Below are positions 15,550-23,623 of a DNA stretch of 55,824 nt, piece after piece; the first letter of the stretch is position 1, and every line of letters begins with the position of its first letter. The DNA comes from Candidatus Poseidonia sp. (GTDB lineage Archaea > Thermoplasmatota > Poseidoniia > Poseidoniales > Poseidoniaceae). The notes under the pieces are model-generated. The model did not search any database, had not been told where the DNA came from, and saw nothing but the letters and a program-made list of their open reading frames with translations. The stretch spans positions 1 through 55,824 of the forward strand of contig JADHPT010000012.1 in assembly GCA_016778305.1 (NCBI GenBank). The letters are read 5' to 3'. A program made the translations under genes and the position numbers.

Positions 15550-16095
15550 TCAGAAACAATCGTCCACGATTGGATATTGAATGCAGGTATTGGTCACGGT
15601 CACGATGATGTCAAAATCATCACTGATGAATCCGACCGTCGTCTCTCCAATACCTCGTGCTCTCACGTCCAAGTCCCATTCTCCCAATTCGAACTCTGGG
15701 TTGGGCAACAGCTGTTGCTCCAGTGGAGTGGCTGTTTCACTGACATCCTGCTCCCATTGGACATTGCCAGCGCTGTCCGTCAGTGTTGCTCGGACATATC
15801 GTGTGGTATTATCGGATGGGATGGTGTCTGAAAAGGAGATACGAGCACGGAAGTAAATTCGAATTTCAGCAGTCTGTTCGTCAACAACAAAAGTCGAGAT
15901 GTTGGTGAATTCGTTGAGGGGGAGAAGTTGCACAAATTCGTGAGAGACTTCGACCTTCTGATTTTTCAAACTTTCATAGGGGTCCTCACGAAGCGACTCA
16001 ACGGTTTCCCTTGCTGCAATGAGCCCCATGCAACCTGATGTGGATGCCATAAGGGCAACCAAAACCAACGCCGTAGCAAGACCCTTGAAGCGCAT
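15550..16095 (-). CDS. Predicted lipoprotein, unknown function
   Basis: The 181-residue protein opens with a basic-hydrophobic signal ending in a lipobox (STSGC, Cys22), so it is likely lipid-anchored outside the cytoplasmic membrane. The mature part is a beta-rich domain with TFVVDEQTAEIRIYFRARISF and YVRATLTDSAGNVQWEQDVS. I recognise no family. It lies on the same strand as and 153 bp downstream of the surface protein gene at 16249-19083, and ends 2 bp from the convergent nuclease gene. Confidence 0.75.
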   Translation of the reverse strand: MRFKGLATALVLVALMASTSGCMGLIAARETVESLREDPYESLKNQKVEVSHEFVQLLPLNEFTNISTFVVDEQTAEIRIYFRARISFSDTIPSDNTTRYVRATLTDSAGNVQWEQDVSETATPLEQQLLPNPEFELGEWDLDVRARGIGETTVGFISDDFDIIVTVTNTCIQYPIVDDCF

Positions 16096-16248
16096 TGAAG
16101 CGACCCACAGGGTGAATCCCTAAGAAAGCCTCGCTCTCATGAATGGCCGTTCAATTCAAGTTACGAGATTCGCTGCGAGGTCTGTCTGAATGAAGCGAAC
16201 GATGGCCGAGCCTTGGCGATGACGAGCCCTATGAACGCCGACAGACAC

Positions 16249-19083
16249 TCAACCGAAGCGCGCGCCACAGGTCCCACATTCCTCAGCATCTGGAGCCAAG
16301 TCAGCACCACAAGCACCGCATTCAGCAGGCGCGTTGGCAGCCTCCGCAGCATCAGACTCATCCTTGGCTTTCTGACGAGCACTTTTTCGGCGAGTTGGCT
16401 TCTTCGCCTTCGCAGCCGCTCGCTGCTCATCATCTGACTTGACCGATGCGGAGAGAGGTACGTCGTCTTCATCGTCAAAGCTGAAGTTCGCAATGGCTTC
16501 CGCCACTTCATTACCCGCAAGGGCTGAATCGGTAAGACTCATGCCAACATTGACCTTTTCACCTGGAAGAACTCCTTCCTCACCAGTAATCTCGAACAGG
16601 CGTTCACGAATGCCAGCATCAGACGCACTGAGTTCACCCGTGTCTTCGCCCAAGGAGCGCAATTCTCCCTTGGACGCTAAGATAGCGTCGATATCGTGGT
16701 CTGGATCGGTGTCTTTCTTTGATTTGAGGGTCGTTGTCACCTTATCCTTGTAGGCTTCAATTTCTTCCTCGGTCATCTCACTCATGGCGATTTCATCCGC
16801 ATACCGGCGGTCATAGGCTGCTTCAACCTCGGCTTCTGCGGCAACTATGTTGGTATCCCATTCGTCTTCGAGGTGTTCTTCATCAAAGCCGAAATCCTTG
16901 ACTGCTTCAGCGTAATTCTCAGTCCCCGTGACGATTTGATCGTCATCATCTTCTGGAAGGGCGACTTCTTCTTTGACAAGTTGGCGACGCTCGCGTCGTT
17001 CACGCTTCTCAAAGTACTTTGACACATCTTGGAATGCTCCACAATAAGCACAATTTTCCAAGAGATCGGGTATCGACTCGCCACACTCTTCGCAGTCGTG
17101 GAATTGACTTCGTGCTTTCTTCAGGTTGAACATACAGTGAGGGCAACGGTCTTCAGTGCCTTCCAATTCTCCATCGCAAGAAGGACAATATTCGTAAATG
17201 TCACGTTCGACTTCTTCCTCTCGTTCACGTGTGAGTACGACTGCCGTAACAAGCGCCCCAATCAAAACGAGGGCACCAAGGCCAAACAGTGTCAACGTCC
17301 CCATCTGCGAGGCGGCGGTTGCATCATCCTCCGCTGAACTGGAAGCCAATGTTGCAAAAGAGCGTGTGAAAGTTGGGCTGATGGAAGAATCCTCAGGTAC
17401 CAACCGGATGGTGGTCATCGAGGCTTTGGCCTCAAAGGTACAGGAAAGGGAGACACGTTCACCTCGCTGGTCAACATTCACAGAGAGGGAGGAAAGAACG
17501 GTGTTATCTCCGTCTTGGCATGTGTAATTTGCCTGTCCTGTTTCAGTACTGGTCATGTTGACGCTCAGAGTGTACACTGCAGCATCTGCGAGTGGCATGG
17601 TTGGAACGTTGTTGTTAGCGTCAAAGAGTTGAAGCGATGAATATTCCCAATCCAACTTGAGCTTTGATTCTACGAGAACGGTTCCAGTGGCATAGGAATT
17701 CTGCTTGTTGGCATCCCAACTACCTTGACTTGAAACCCATTGCGCCTCGAATTCTGCCGTGTGAGCTCCAAGGGCTGTCGGGAGGGAAACGTTCCAGGTG
17801 AAGGGTTCACCTGCATCCAGCAAAATGGGCGGTGATTGCCCTTGGAGGCCTTCAAAGGTGTATTGAATCATCCCTGAAACGCCTATATCACCAGTATTTT
17901 CCATGGTCACACGCCATTCAACATCTTCGCCCGAAGCGACTGAAGGAGTGGTTGGAAGAGCATTTGCATCCACATAGACGTCTGGGATTGGAGAGATCGT
18001 AAGCAGGCCTGAGACAAGGTCATTGGCCGTTGACTCCTGTTCGAGACCAGCTTGGTTGAAGGGATTGATACGGGCGGTCACCACGTGGCTTCCATCGGGA
18101 AGGGAAGACAGGGTTGATGCGTTCAGTTGGGTCGTGAAACTCATCTCACTGTATCCTGAACCCACGAGACTGACCGTAAACGGTTGGGCGGCAATCGTGC
18201 TGCCAGAGGGCGTCTGAAGTTCCAAATGGAGTGGAATGTCTGCTGGCCCTGTTCCATTGGTACGTACGAGCGTCCCTGTAATCGTCCAAGGACCCTCGAG
18301 AGCGCCGGGAGCAATGGTCACGACCAAGTCGTCTTTGAAACTGAGGTCCATCCTGGTGGAGACCACGATATCCACATCGCTGACTTTGTTGGATTCGGAT
18401 GCTTCAACGATCACGTTGTAAATATCCGGGGTCACCGTCACGGTATGCGTACCGCTGCTTGGAGCGACGATGGTCGTATTGACCCAATGTGTTGACCCGG
18501 CCGTGAGAGCAGGTACTGCCAATTCAACATCTGAAGACCCGGGTACTTCCAGCAGCAAGGTGCTGCTGCCTGCATCAACCGAACCAGAGTTGAGAATCAA
18601 GGCTGAAAGATTGAGTGTGTCACCTGCGTAGACGGGTTGGGGTTGTTCGATAACGAGACTGTCCACACGCAGGTTCGGCAAGCCTGCAACTGAAAATGAC
18701 TTGAAGAATTGCACCGAAACGTCGCCACCGGCACTGAATTCAAACCATACTTTGTGCTCACCTTCAGTAAGTCCCGACCACGTCGTGGACACGGTCACAA
18801 AATCATCTGCTGGTACTGTAATGCTGTCGAGAAACAAACGATTGCTTGTTGTCAGCGATTCTTTGTAAAAAGCAACGTCAACGCCAAAAGCATCGCTTTG
18901 TTGGCTGTTGTAAAGCATCACTTCAATGTCAACCGAGCCACCCATGAGCGGATTGTCAGGGGTCAATGAAAGTTGGACCTCGGATGCTTGCACACCTCCA
19001 CTATCGCCGGCTTGAGCAGGGAAGGGAAGGAGACTCATGACGAGCAGACTGACGATGATGGCGGCCTTCATGCTCCGTTCCAT
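16249..19083 (-). CDS. Large CARDB-repeat surface protein with cytoplasmic zinc ribbons
   Basis: The 944-residue protein has a signal peptide (about 1-25, ending PAQA), then several CARDB-like beta-sandwich repeats with LVIEQPQPVYAGDTLNLSA and similar openings, a transmembrane helix near 592-615 (LTLFGLGALVLIGALV), and a cytoplasmic tail. The tail has zinc-ribbon pairs CPSC/CPHC and CEEC/CAYC at about 625-690, long charged acidic/Lys-Arg-rich spacers, and a last ribbon CGAC/CGTC near 920-943. An adhesin- or polymer-binding ectodomain with an internal zinc tail is inferred. A second ATG at 19071 gives the cleaner signal peptide, but 19083 is kept. Confidence 0.8.
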   Translation of the reverse strand: MERSMKAAIIVSLLVMSLLPFPAQAGDSGGVQASEVQLSLTPDNPLMGGSVDIEVMLYNSQQSDAFGVDVAFYKESLTTSNRLFLDSITVPADDFVTVSTTWSGLTEGEHKVWFEFSAGGDVSVQFFKSFSVAGLPNLRVDSLVIEQPQPVYAGDTLNLSALILNSGSVDAGSSTLLLEVPGSSDVELAVPALTAGSTHWVNTTIVAPSSGTHTVTVTPDIYNVIVEASESNKVSDVDIVVSTRMDLSFKDDLVVTIAPGALEGPWTITGTLVRTNGTGPADIPLHLELQTPSGSTIAAQPFTVSLVGSGYSEMSFTTQLNASTLSSLPDGSHVVTARINPFNQAGLEQESTANDLVSGLLTISPIPDVYVDANALPTTPSVASGEDVEWRVTMENTGDIGVSGMIQYTFEGLQGQSPPILLDAGEPFTWNVSLPTALGAHTAEFEAQWVSSQGSWDANKQNSYATGTVLVESKLKLDWEYSSLQLFDANNNVPTMPLADAAVYTLSVNMTSTETGQANYTCQDGDNTVLSSLSVNVDQRGERVSLSCTFEAKASMTTIRLVPEDSSISPTFTRSFATLASSSAEDDATAASQMGTLTLFGLGALVLIGALVTAVVLTREREEEVERDIYEYCPSCDGELEGTEDRCPHCMFNLKKARSQFHDCEECGESIPDLLENCAYCGAFQDVSKYFEKRERRERRQLVKEEVALPEDDDDQIVTGTENYAEAVKDFGFDEEHLEDEWDTNIVAAEAEVEAAYDRRYADEIAMSEMTEEEIEAYKDKVTTTLKSKKDTDPDHDIDAILASKGELRSLGEDTGELSASDAGIRERLFEITGEEGVLPGEKVNVGMSLTDSALAGNEVAEAIANFSFDDEDDVPLSASVKSDDEQRAAAKAKKPTRRKSARQKAKDESDAAEAANAPAECGACGADLAPDAEECGTCGARFG

Positions 19084-19251
19084 GCACCCCTTAGAGCGTG
19101 CAAAGCACTTGAACCCATCTCTTCAAATCGCCCTCGAAGAACGGGTCACAGAGGCTTGACGCCCTGCCACCACCTCCCTCAACTTTGAATGCCCATCTTA
19201 GGCACGAGTTGAAGGGGAGCATTGAAGGACAACCGCAGGTGTGGAAATCCT

Positions 19252-21072
19252 ATGGGCAGAGGTACTACGAGCGTTTGGCTTGTGCTCTTGCTTTTGTGCT
19301 CTCTGGGCCCGATGCCCTCCTCACCGATGCAGACAGCCACCTACCTTGAGGAAACGACCACCGTTGCCTCAGCCTCTGGTTTGACCGTTGCCTTCTCCAA
19401 CGGACCTTCACAGGACGATGATGTCAAGGGAACCATCGCCCTTACATTCAGCATTGCTGGCACCGGTACACTCGATTCACTCTTGGTTGAAATTTCGAAT
19501 GATGACACGGCGTGGACAACGGTTGTCAACCTCACCGAAACGCCGTGGATGTATCCCTTTGATACCACCGATTATGCCAACGATTCCTATGTGTTGAAAG
19601 CGACGGGTTGGGACAGCGATGCTGAAGACCACACCATCGCTACCAGTGGGGCCTTCAACATCACCAACCAAGTGCCCGTGATCACCACCTTCACCGTCCT
19701 GAACCCTGACGCTGGAACAGGTGCTTCACTCAGCGAGCGTGCCTGGTTCAACATTGGAACACAAGAAGCAATCTCCTTCCGTTGGGGGGCGAGTGACGAC
19801 GACCTCAAAGAAGCAAGCCTCACCAACGTACCAGGTCCAGGAACACCGAGCAGTGATTCAAGTTCACCGCTCGCTTACGGATGGGATTGGAACAGTGGCA
19901 ATATGGGTGAGGGCATCTGGTCTCCTCGTTTGACGGTCCTCGACGATTCTGGACTCTCCGATACCTCAACGATTTTCATTGGCATTGACCGAACAGGGCC
20001 CAGTATTGGCAGCCTTACGGTCGGAGATGGTGCCCTTTGGCAACAATCAGGCCTGATTGATATCAGCGGACTGATGAGCAACACAGACGACGGTCAAGGC
20101 TCTGGTGTAGCCACCATCGAATACACCACCAGCGATGGCGCAACGTGGACATCAACAACCGACGATACCATCTCACTGAACTTCACAGAAGGCGTCCACG
20201 ACCTAATACTTCGTGCCACCGATCGAGTTGGCAATACTGGAGCGAATCAAAGCCTCACCATTCGCGTCGACGAAACAGCTCCCATTCCCATCTCATGGTC
20301 AGTGGATGAATTGACCACCAGTCGTATTGGAGCAGCCAATGTCTCCTTCAATGCCGAAGATTCCCAGTCTGGAATTGACAACCTTTCTTCCTCGATCCAG
20401 TATGGATTTGATTCCAACGGAGTGGGCGAAACTCCCGACCTGTCAGGTCGGTGGCTCAACATGGGCGTCAACGGGCTGAGCGGACAAATCGGTCTGTCAA
20501 GTTGGGCAACAAAATCCCGTCAACATTTGATGCTGCGAGCCATCCTCGTGGACGAGGCAGGAAATTCCTACACCACCTCGTCGAGTTCCTTCCAAATCCT
20601 GCCCGGTTTGGACCTCTACTGGAACACCAGCGAAACCAACCTCAACAAGCTGGTCGTACGGCCGGGTGAAACCAACGGAAACGTCACCATCACCAGCCTT
20701 CTTGAATCCAATCAAGATTACGGAGGCAGCGTCATCGTGCGTTTGGAATCCGCACCAGCGGACCGCTCATCAAACGTTGATTGGACCATCATGGAAACGA
20801 GAAACTTACCCAGTGGAACCCTCTCTGACAGCAATGAAACCATCGTTTGGGACTACACCGTACCTCGGTCGGGTCAATTCGACCTCCGCCTTGTCATCGA
20901 CTTTGCCAACGTCATCGATGAGTACGATGAGGGCAATAACGACAACTACCTCGTCATTACGGGAGCATCTCTGGACAACCCTGGTTTGGTGTCTTCCTTT
21001 GCCCCGTCCATTCTCCTTCTTGTCCTGGTTGGCTTTGCACTCTCTCTGCTCCAACGAAAGACAAGGGATTGA
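19252..21072 (+). CDS. Secreted Ig-like repeat surface protein, C-terminal anchor
   Basis: The 606-residue protein has a signal-like helix (residues 6-17, SVWLVLLLLCSL), several Ig-like repeats of the bacterial surface type (e.g. NGPSQDDDVKGTIALTFS; DRTGPSIGSLTVGDG; DETAPIPISWSVDELTTS), a CARDB-like last domain (IVRLESAPADRSS... NVIDEYDEGNNDNYLV) and a C-terminal hydrophobic anchor followed by QRKTRD. ATG at 19252 is chosen over the TTG at 19222. It is divergent from the CARDB gene at 16249-19083 across 168 bp, so both may be co-regulated. Confidence 0.75.
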   Translation: MGRGTTSVWLVLLLLCSLGPMPSSPMQTATYLEETTTVASASGLTVAFSNGPSQDDDVKGTIALTFSIAGTGTLDSLLVEISNDDTAWTTVVNLTETPWMYPFDTTDYANDSYVLKATGWDSDAEDHTIATSGAFNITNQVPVITTFTVLNPDAGTGASLSERAWFNIGTQEAISFRWGASDDDLKEASLTNVPGPGTPSSDSSSPLAYGWDWNSGNMGEGIWSPRLTVLDDSGLSDTSTIFIGIDRTGPSIGSLTVGDGALWQQSGLIDISGLMSNTDDGQGSGVATIEYTTSDGATWTSTTDDTISLNFTEGVHDLILRATDRVGNTGANQSLTIRVDETAPIPISWSVDELTTSRIGAANVSFNAEDSQSGIDNLSSSIQYGFDSNGVGETPDLSGRWLNMGVNGLSGQIGLSSWATKSRQHLMLRAILVDEAGNSYTTSSSSFQILPGLDLYWNTSETNLNKLVVRPGETNGNVTITSLLESNQDYGGSVIVRLESAPADRSSNVDWTIMETRNLPSGTLSDSNETIVWDYTVPRSGQFDLRLVIDFANVIDEYDEGNNDNYLVITGASLDNPGLVSSFAPSILLLVLVGFALSLLQRKTRD

Positions 21073-21098
21073 AAAGAGGGGGGCCGCACCCCTAACCC

Positions 21099-21845
21099 AT
21101 GCGCCAGCAACTTCCTCGCGTACCAAAAGACCGTATCGGGGTCATTATTGGGGCGAAAGGAGAAACCAGTAGAGCGATTCACAAGGCCGCAGGATGCAAG
21201 GAATTCATTATTGATTCAGAGACCGGCGATGTCGATGTGGTGTGGGGAGATGCAGGAAGCTACGACCCCGTCAAAGCGATGAAACTCCCTGATGTTGTGA
21301 AGGCCATCGGCCGAGGGATGGCGCCAAAAGCAGCCATTAGCCTGCTTGATGACGACCATTTCTTCGAACTGGTCGACCTTCGTGATTACGTCGGGAAGCG
21401 ATCCAATCAACAACGTCGTATTCGCGCACGAATCATCGGGCGTCAAGGCAAAATCCGAAAGATCATCGAGCAGCTGACTCAAACCCAAATCAGCATTTAC
21501 AATTCGACCGTCGTCCTCATGGGAGAAGAAAACGGCCTCTTTGCTGCCCGTCAAGCGATTGAAATGCTTGCTGGTGGCTCCGAGCACGGAACTGTTCTCG
21601 GCTATTTGGAACGGGATCGAAAGCGTGCACGCTTGGATTCAAAATCACTTGATGCTCATCAAGAACGGGCAAGTAAAGCCAAACCATCGACTGCCTTTGA
21701 CGCCTTGGTGCCCGGACTTGCCGACGTTTCACAACGCCGTCAACGCAGGATGAAGGCATCTCAAGTTGACCCTGAAGACGATGAGGCTGTTTCCGACATG
21801 ATGGTGCTGGCAGACGATGAACGAATTCAATGGGAAGAAGAATGA
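21099..21845 (+). CDS. KH-domain ribosome-assembly protein (Pno1/Dim2-like)
   Basis: The 248-residue protein has two KH domains with GxxG loops: GAKG in VIIGAKGETSRAIHKA (near residues 15-20) and GRQG in RARIIGRQGKIRKIIEQL. The archaeal KH family is homologous to eukaryotic Pno1/Dim2, a 40S assembly factor that works with the RIO1 kinase and the Nob1 nuclease at the 3' end of 16S/18S rRNA. The 60 C-terminal residues are charged and probably disordered. Its stop is one base from the RIO1 stop; the genes converge rather than run together as in many archaea. Confidence 0.85.
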   Translation: MRQQLPRVPKDRIGVIIGAKGETSRAIHKAAGCKEFIIDSETGDVDVVWGDAGSYDPVKAMKLPDVVKAIGRGMAPKAAISLLDDDHFFELVDLRDYVGKRSNQQRRIRARIIGRQGKIRKIIEQLTQTQISIYNSTVVLMGEENGLFAARQAIEMLAGGSEHGTVLGYLERDRKRARLDSKSLDAHQERASKAKPSTAFDALVPGLADVSQRRQRRMKASQVDPEDDEAVSDMMVLADDERIQWEEE

Positions 21846-21846
21846 A

Positions 21847-22836
21847 TCATTCGAGTTCCCATTCGACCTGCTCAACATCCGACAAATCCATGTTCAATAC
21901 ATCGTAGAGTGCATCTTCCAAGGTGACTTTGAGATCGTTTTTCTGGCCCCATTCTACCAAGCGGGTGACGTCACGGACGAGGAATTCCTGAGCCTTTGGG
22001 TGACTGTCCACCACGGCTTGACCGACATCGATGACGAGGGCTCTGCCTTCATGCCAAAGGATGTTGTAGGGCGAAAAATCGCCGTGAACCAGATTGGCTT
22101 TTTGCCACGCGATGGCCAGGAATTTCAGTAAGTCATCGTAAACGACCTGAGGTGAATCAATTTGAACATCACGCAGTTTGGGTGATGGTGAAGCTGCTGT
22201 ACCAACATAATCCATGATGAGGACATTCTTGTGAACGCCTCGGGGCATGGGAACGTTCAATCCCCAACGCGTCAACCGATTGAGGTTGCGGTATTCCTTT
22301 CTGACCCAAACCTCAACCAAATCACGATGCTTGCGACGCAGCCCGGTGAATCTCGGATCGCCCTCGATGTACTGAATCAGATTTTTGAAGACCGCATTCG
22401 AGGTGTGGAAAATTTTCACAGCAACTGGCTCACCCGAGAGGCTCGTTCCGTGGAACACATGCGCTTCCTTCCCTCTTGCTACCGGGAAATCAAGCGTATC
22501 AATAACGCCCGTTTTCATCAATTTATACAAAGCCATCAAAGTGAGGCGATCAAAGACTTGGTCGAAGACACGACGGTCAACCCAATCATATGTTCCCGTG
22601 CCCATAGCACCTTGTAATTTGGATTCAATATTGCGAAACATGGCCGTGTATCGCTTTTCACGCATCCATTCGTACTTGCCGCCTCGGTGCGCAAGGCCGT
22701 CAAGAAATTTCGTCTGCTCGTCGTGAGCAAAATCGGAGTCCAATTGATCCTCAACTGAACGTTTCTTGTTACCTTTTGATGGTCGACGCTTGTGTGGACG
22801 GCCCTGGAGTTCATCCCAGTCTTCGTCCCGAGCCAT
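21847..22836 (-). CDS. rio1: RIO1-family serine protein kinase
   Basis: The 329-residue atypical protein kinase helps to mature the 30S subunit. The nucleotide loop ARGKEAHVF (121-128), Lys141 in VAVKIFH, the catalytic LVHGDFSPYNIL (Asp253, Asn258) and the metal-binding Asp270 in VIDVGQAV are all present. A basic N-terminal extension of about 45 residues (RPHKRRPSKGNKKR) precedes the winged helix region. It lies 9 bp downstream of aIF1A in the same operon. Confidence 0.95.
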   Translation of the reverse strand: MARDEDWDELQGRPHKRRPSKGNKKRSVEDQLDSDFAHDEQTKFLDGLAHRGGKYEWMREKRYTAMFRNIESKLQGAMGTGTYDWVDRRVFDQVFDRLTLMALYKLMKTGVIDTLDFPVARGKEAHVFHGTSLSGEPVAVKIFHTSNAVFKNLIQYIEGDPRFTGLRRKHRDLVEVWVRKEYRNLNRLTRWGLNVPMPRGVHKNVLIMDYVGTAASPSPKLRDVQIDSPQVVYDDLLKFLAIAWQKANLVHGDFSPYNILWHEGRALVIDVGQAVVDSHPKAQEFLVRDVTRLVEWGQKNDLKVTLEDALYDVLNMDLSDVEQVEWELE

Positions 22837-22845
22837 GCTGGAACC

Positions 22846-23541
22846 TCATGCAAATAAGGCGTCAACGTCGTCGTCATCGTCGTCGTCAACGTCTTCTTCC
22901 ACGACTGGCTCAACGACTGCAGGTTCTTCTTCAACCTGAACAACTTCTTCGTCAGCATCATCTGCGAAAAGGTCGTCGCTTTCGTCGTCAGCATCATCTG
23001 CGAAAAGATCGTCGCTTTCGTCGTCAGCATCATCTGCGAAAAGATCGTCGCTTTCGTCGTCAGCAAAGAGGTCTCCTTCCGCTGCTTCGTCAGCCTCAGG
23101 TGCTTCTTGAGGCAGGTCTCCTGAACTGAACAAATCATCATGCTCTCCGTCGTCGTCAAAGGAGACACCCATGCCAAACATGTCGACATCATCAGGTAGA
23201 ACGCCTTTGCGTGAAAGATACATGGCCTGGGTCTTGGTATAACGGTGCTTAACATCAGCCTTTGAATCTTGGAAATCCCAAGGCCAAACGATGATCAAGT
23301 CACCTTCACGAACCCATTGGCGGCGGCGCATTTTTCCTGGAATACGAGCCATTCGAGTTTCCCCGTCTGCGCACAGAACGGTAACGCGGCGACCGCCCAA
23401 AATTTGCTGGGCTAAAGCGAACATTTCGTTGACTTTTTTATTGGGCATTTTGACACGGATTTTTCCGTCGCTGACACCTTCAGGATTCTCAAGACGTGCG
23501 AGTTCCTCGACGTCTACTTTCTCCTCATGTATACGACCCAA
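22846..23541 (-). CDS. eif1A: Translation initiation factor aIF1A with long acidic tail
   Basis: The 231-residue protein has the OB-fold core of aIF1A at about residues 25-115 (MFALAQQILGGRRVTVLCAD, MRRRQWVREGDLIIVWPWDF, KHRYTKTQAMYLSRKG); this factor occupies the ribosomal A site and aids start-codon selection. Archaeal aIF1A is usually 95-115 residues, so the extra 110 residues, acidic and containing three DDLFADD repeats and ending DDVDALFA, are unusual. The start is a TTG at 23541 with GGTGAGA 5 bp before it; no in-frame ATG exists upstream of the conserved core. Confidence 0.9.
   Translation of the reverse strand: MGRIHEEKVDVEELARLENPEGVSDGKIRVKMPNKKVNEMFALAQQILGGRRVTVLCADGETRMARIPGKMRRRQWVREGDLIIVWPWDFQDSKADVKHRYTKTQAMYLSRKGVLPDDVDMFGMGVSFDDDGEHDDLFSSGDLPQEAPEADEAAEGDLFADDESDDLFADDADDESDDLFADDADDESDDLFADDADEEVVQVEEEPAVVEPVVEEDVDDDDDDDVDALFA
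22951..23058 (-). repeat. Three 36-bp tandem repeats in aIF1A tail
   Basis: Three copies of a 36-bp unit start at 22951, 22987 and 23023 and differ by a single base, and a fourth partial unit follows. They keep the reading frame and code a 12-residue ESDDLFADDADD repeat. Such near-identical units expand and shrink by slippage or recombination, so tail length may vary between strains. Confidence 0.9.
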
Positions 23542-23623
23542 TCAGTCTCACCTGTTCTTCCTAACGGACAACCCTTCTTGAAGGCATCACATCAACCCGT
23601 ACCGAATCAAGCCGCAATCGGCT

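Noticed and set aside
22951-23058. 36-bp spaced repeats that resemble a CRISPR array
   Set aside because: The units are directly adjacent with no spacers, stay in frame and code a repeating acidic peptide in aIF1A.
22536-23255. 239-residue minus-strand frame overlapping aIF1A and rio1
   Set aside because: It reads the repeat region in a wrong frame (TTKATIFSQMML repeats) and overlaps two conserved genes.
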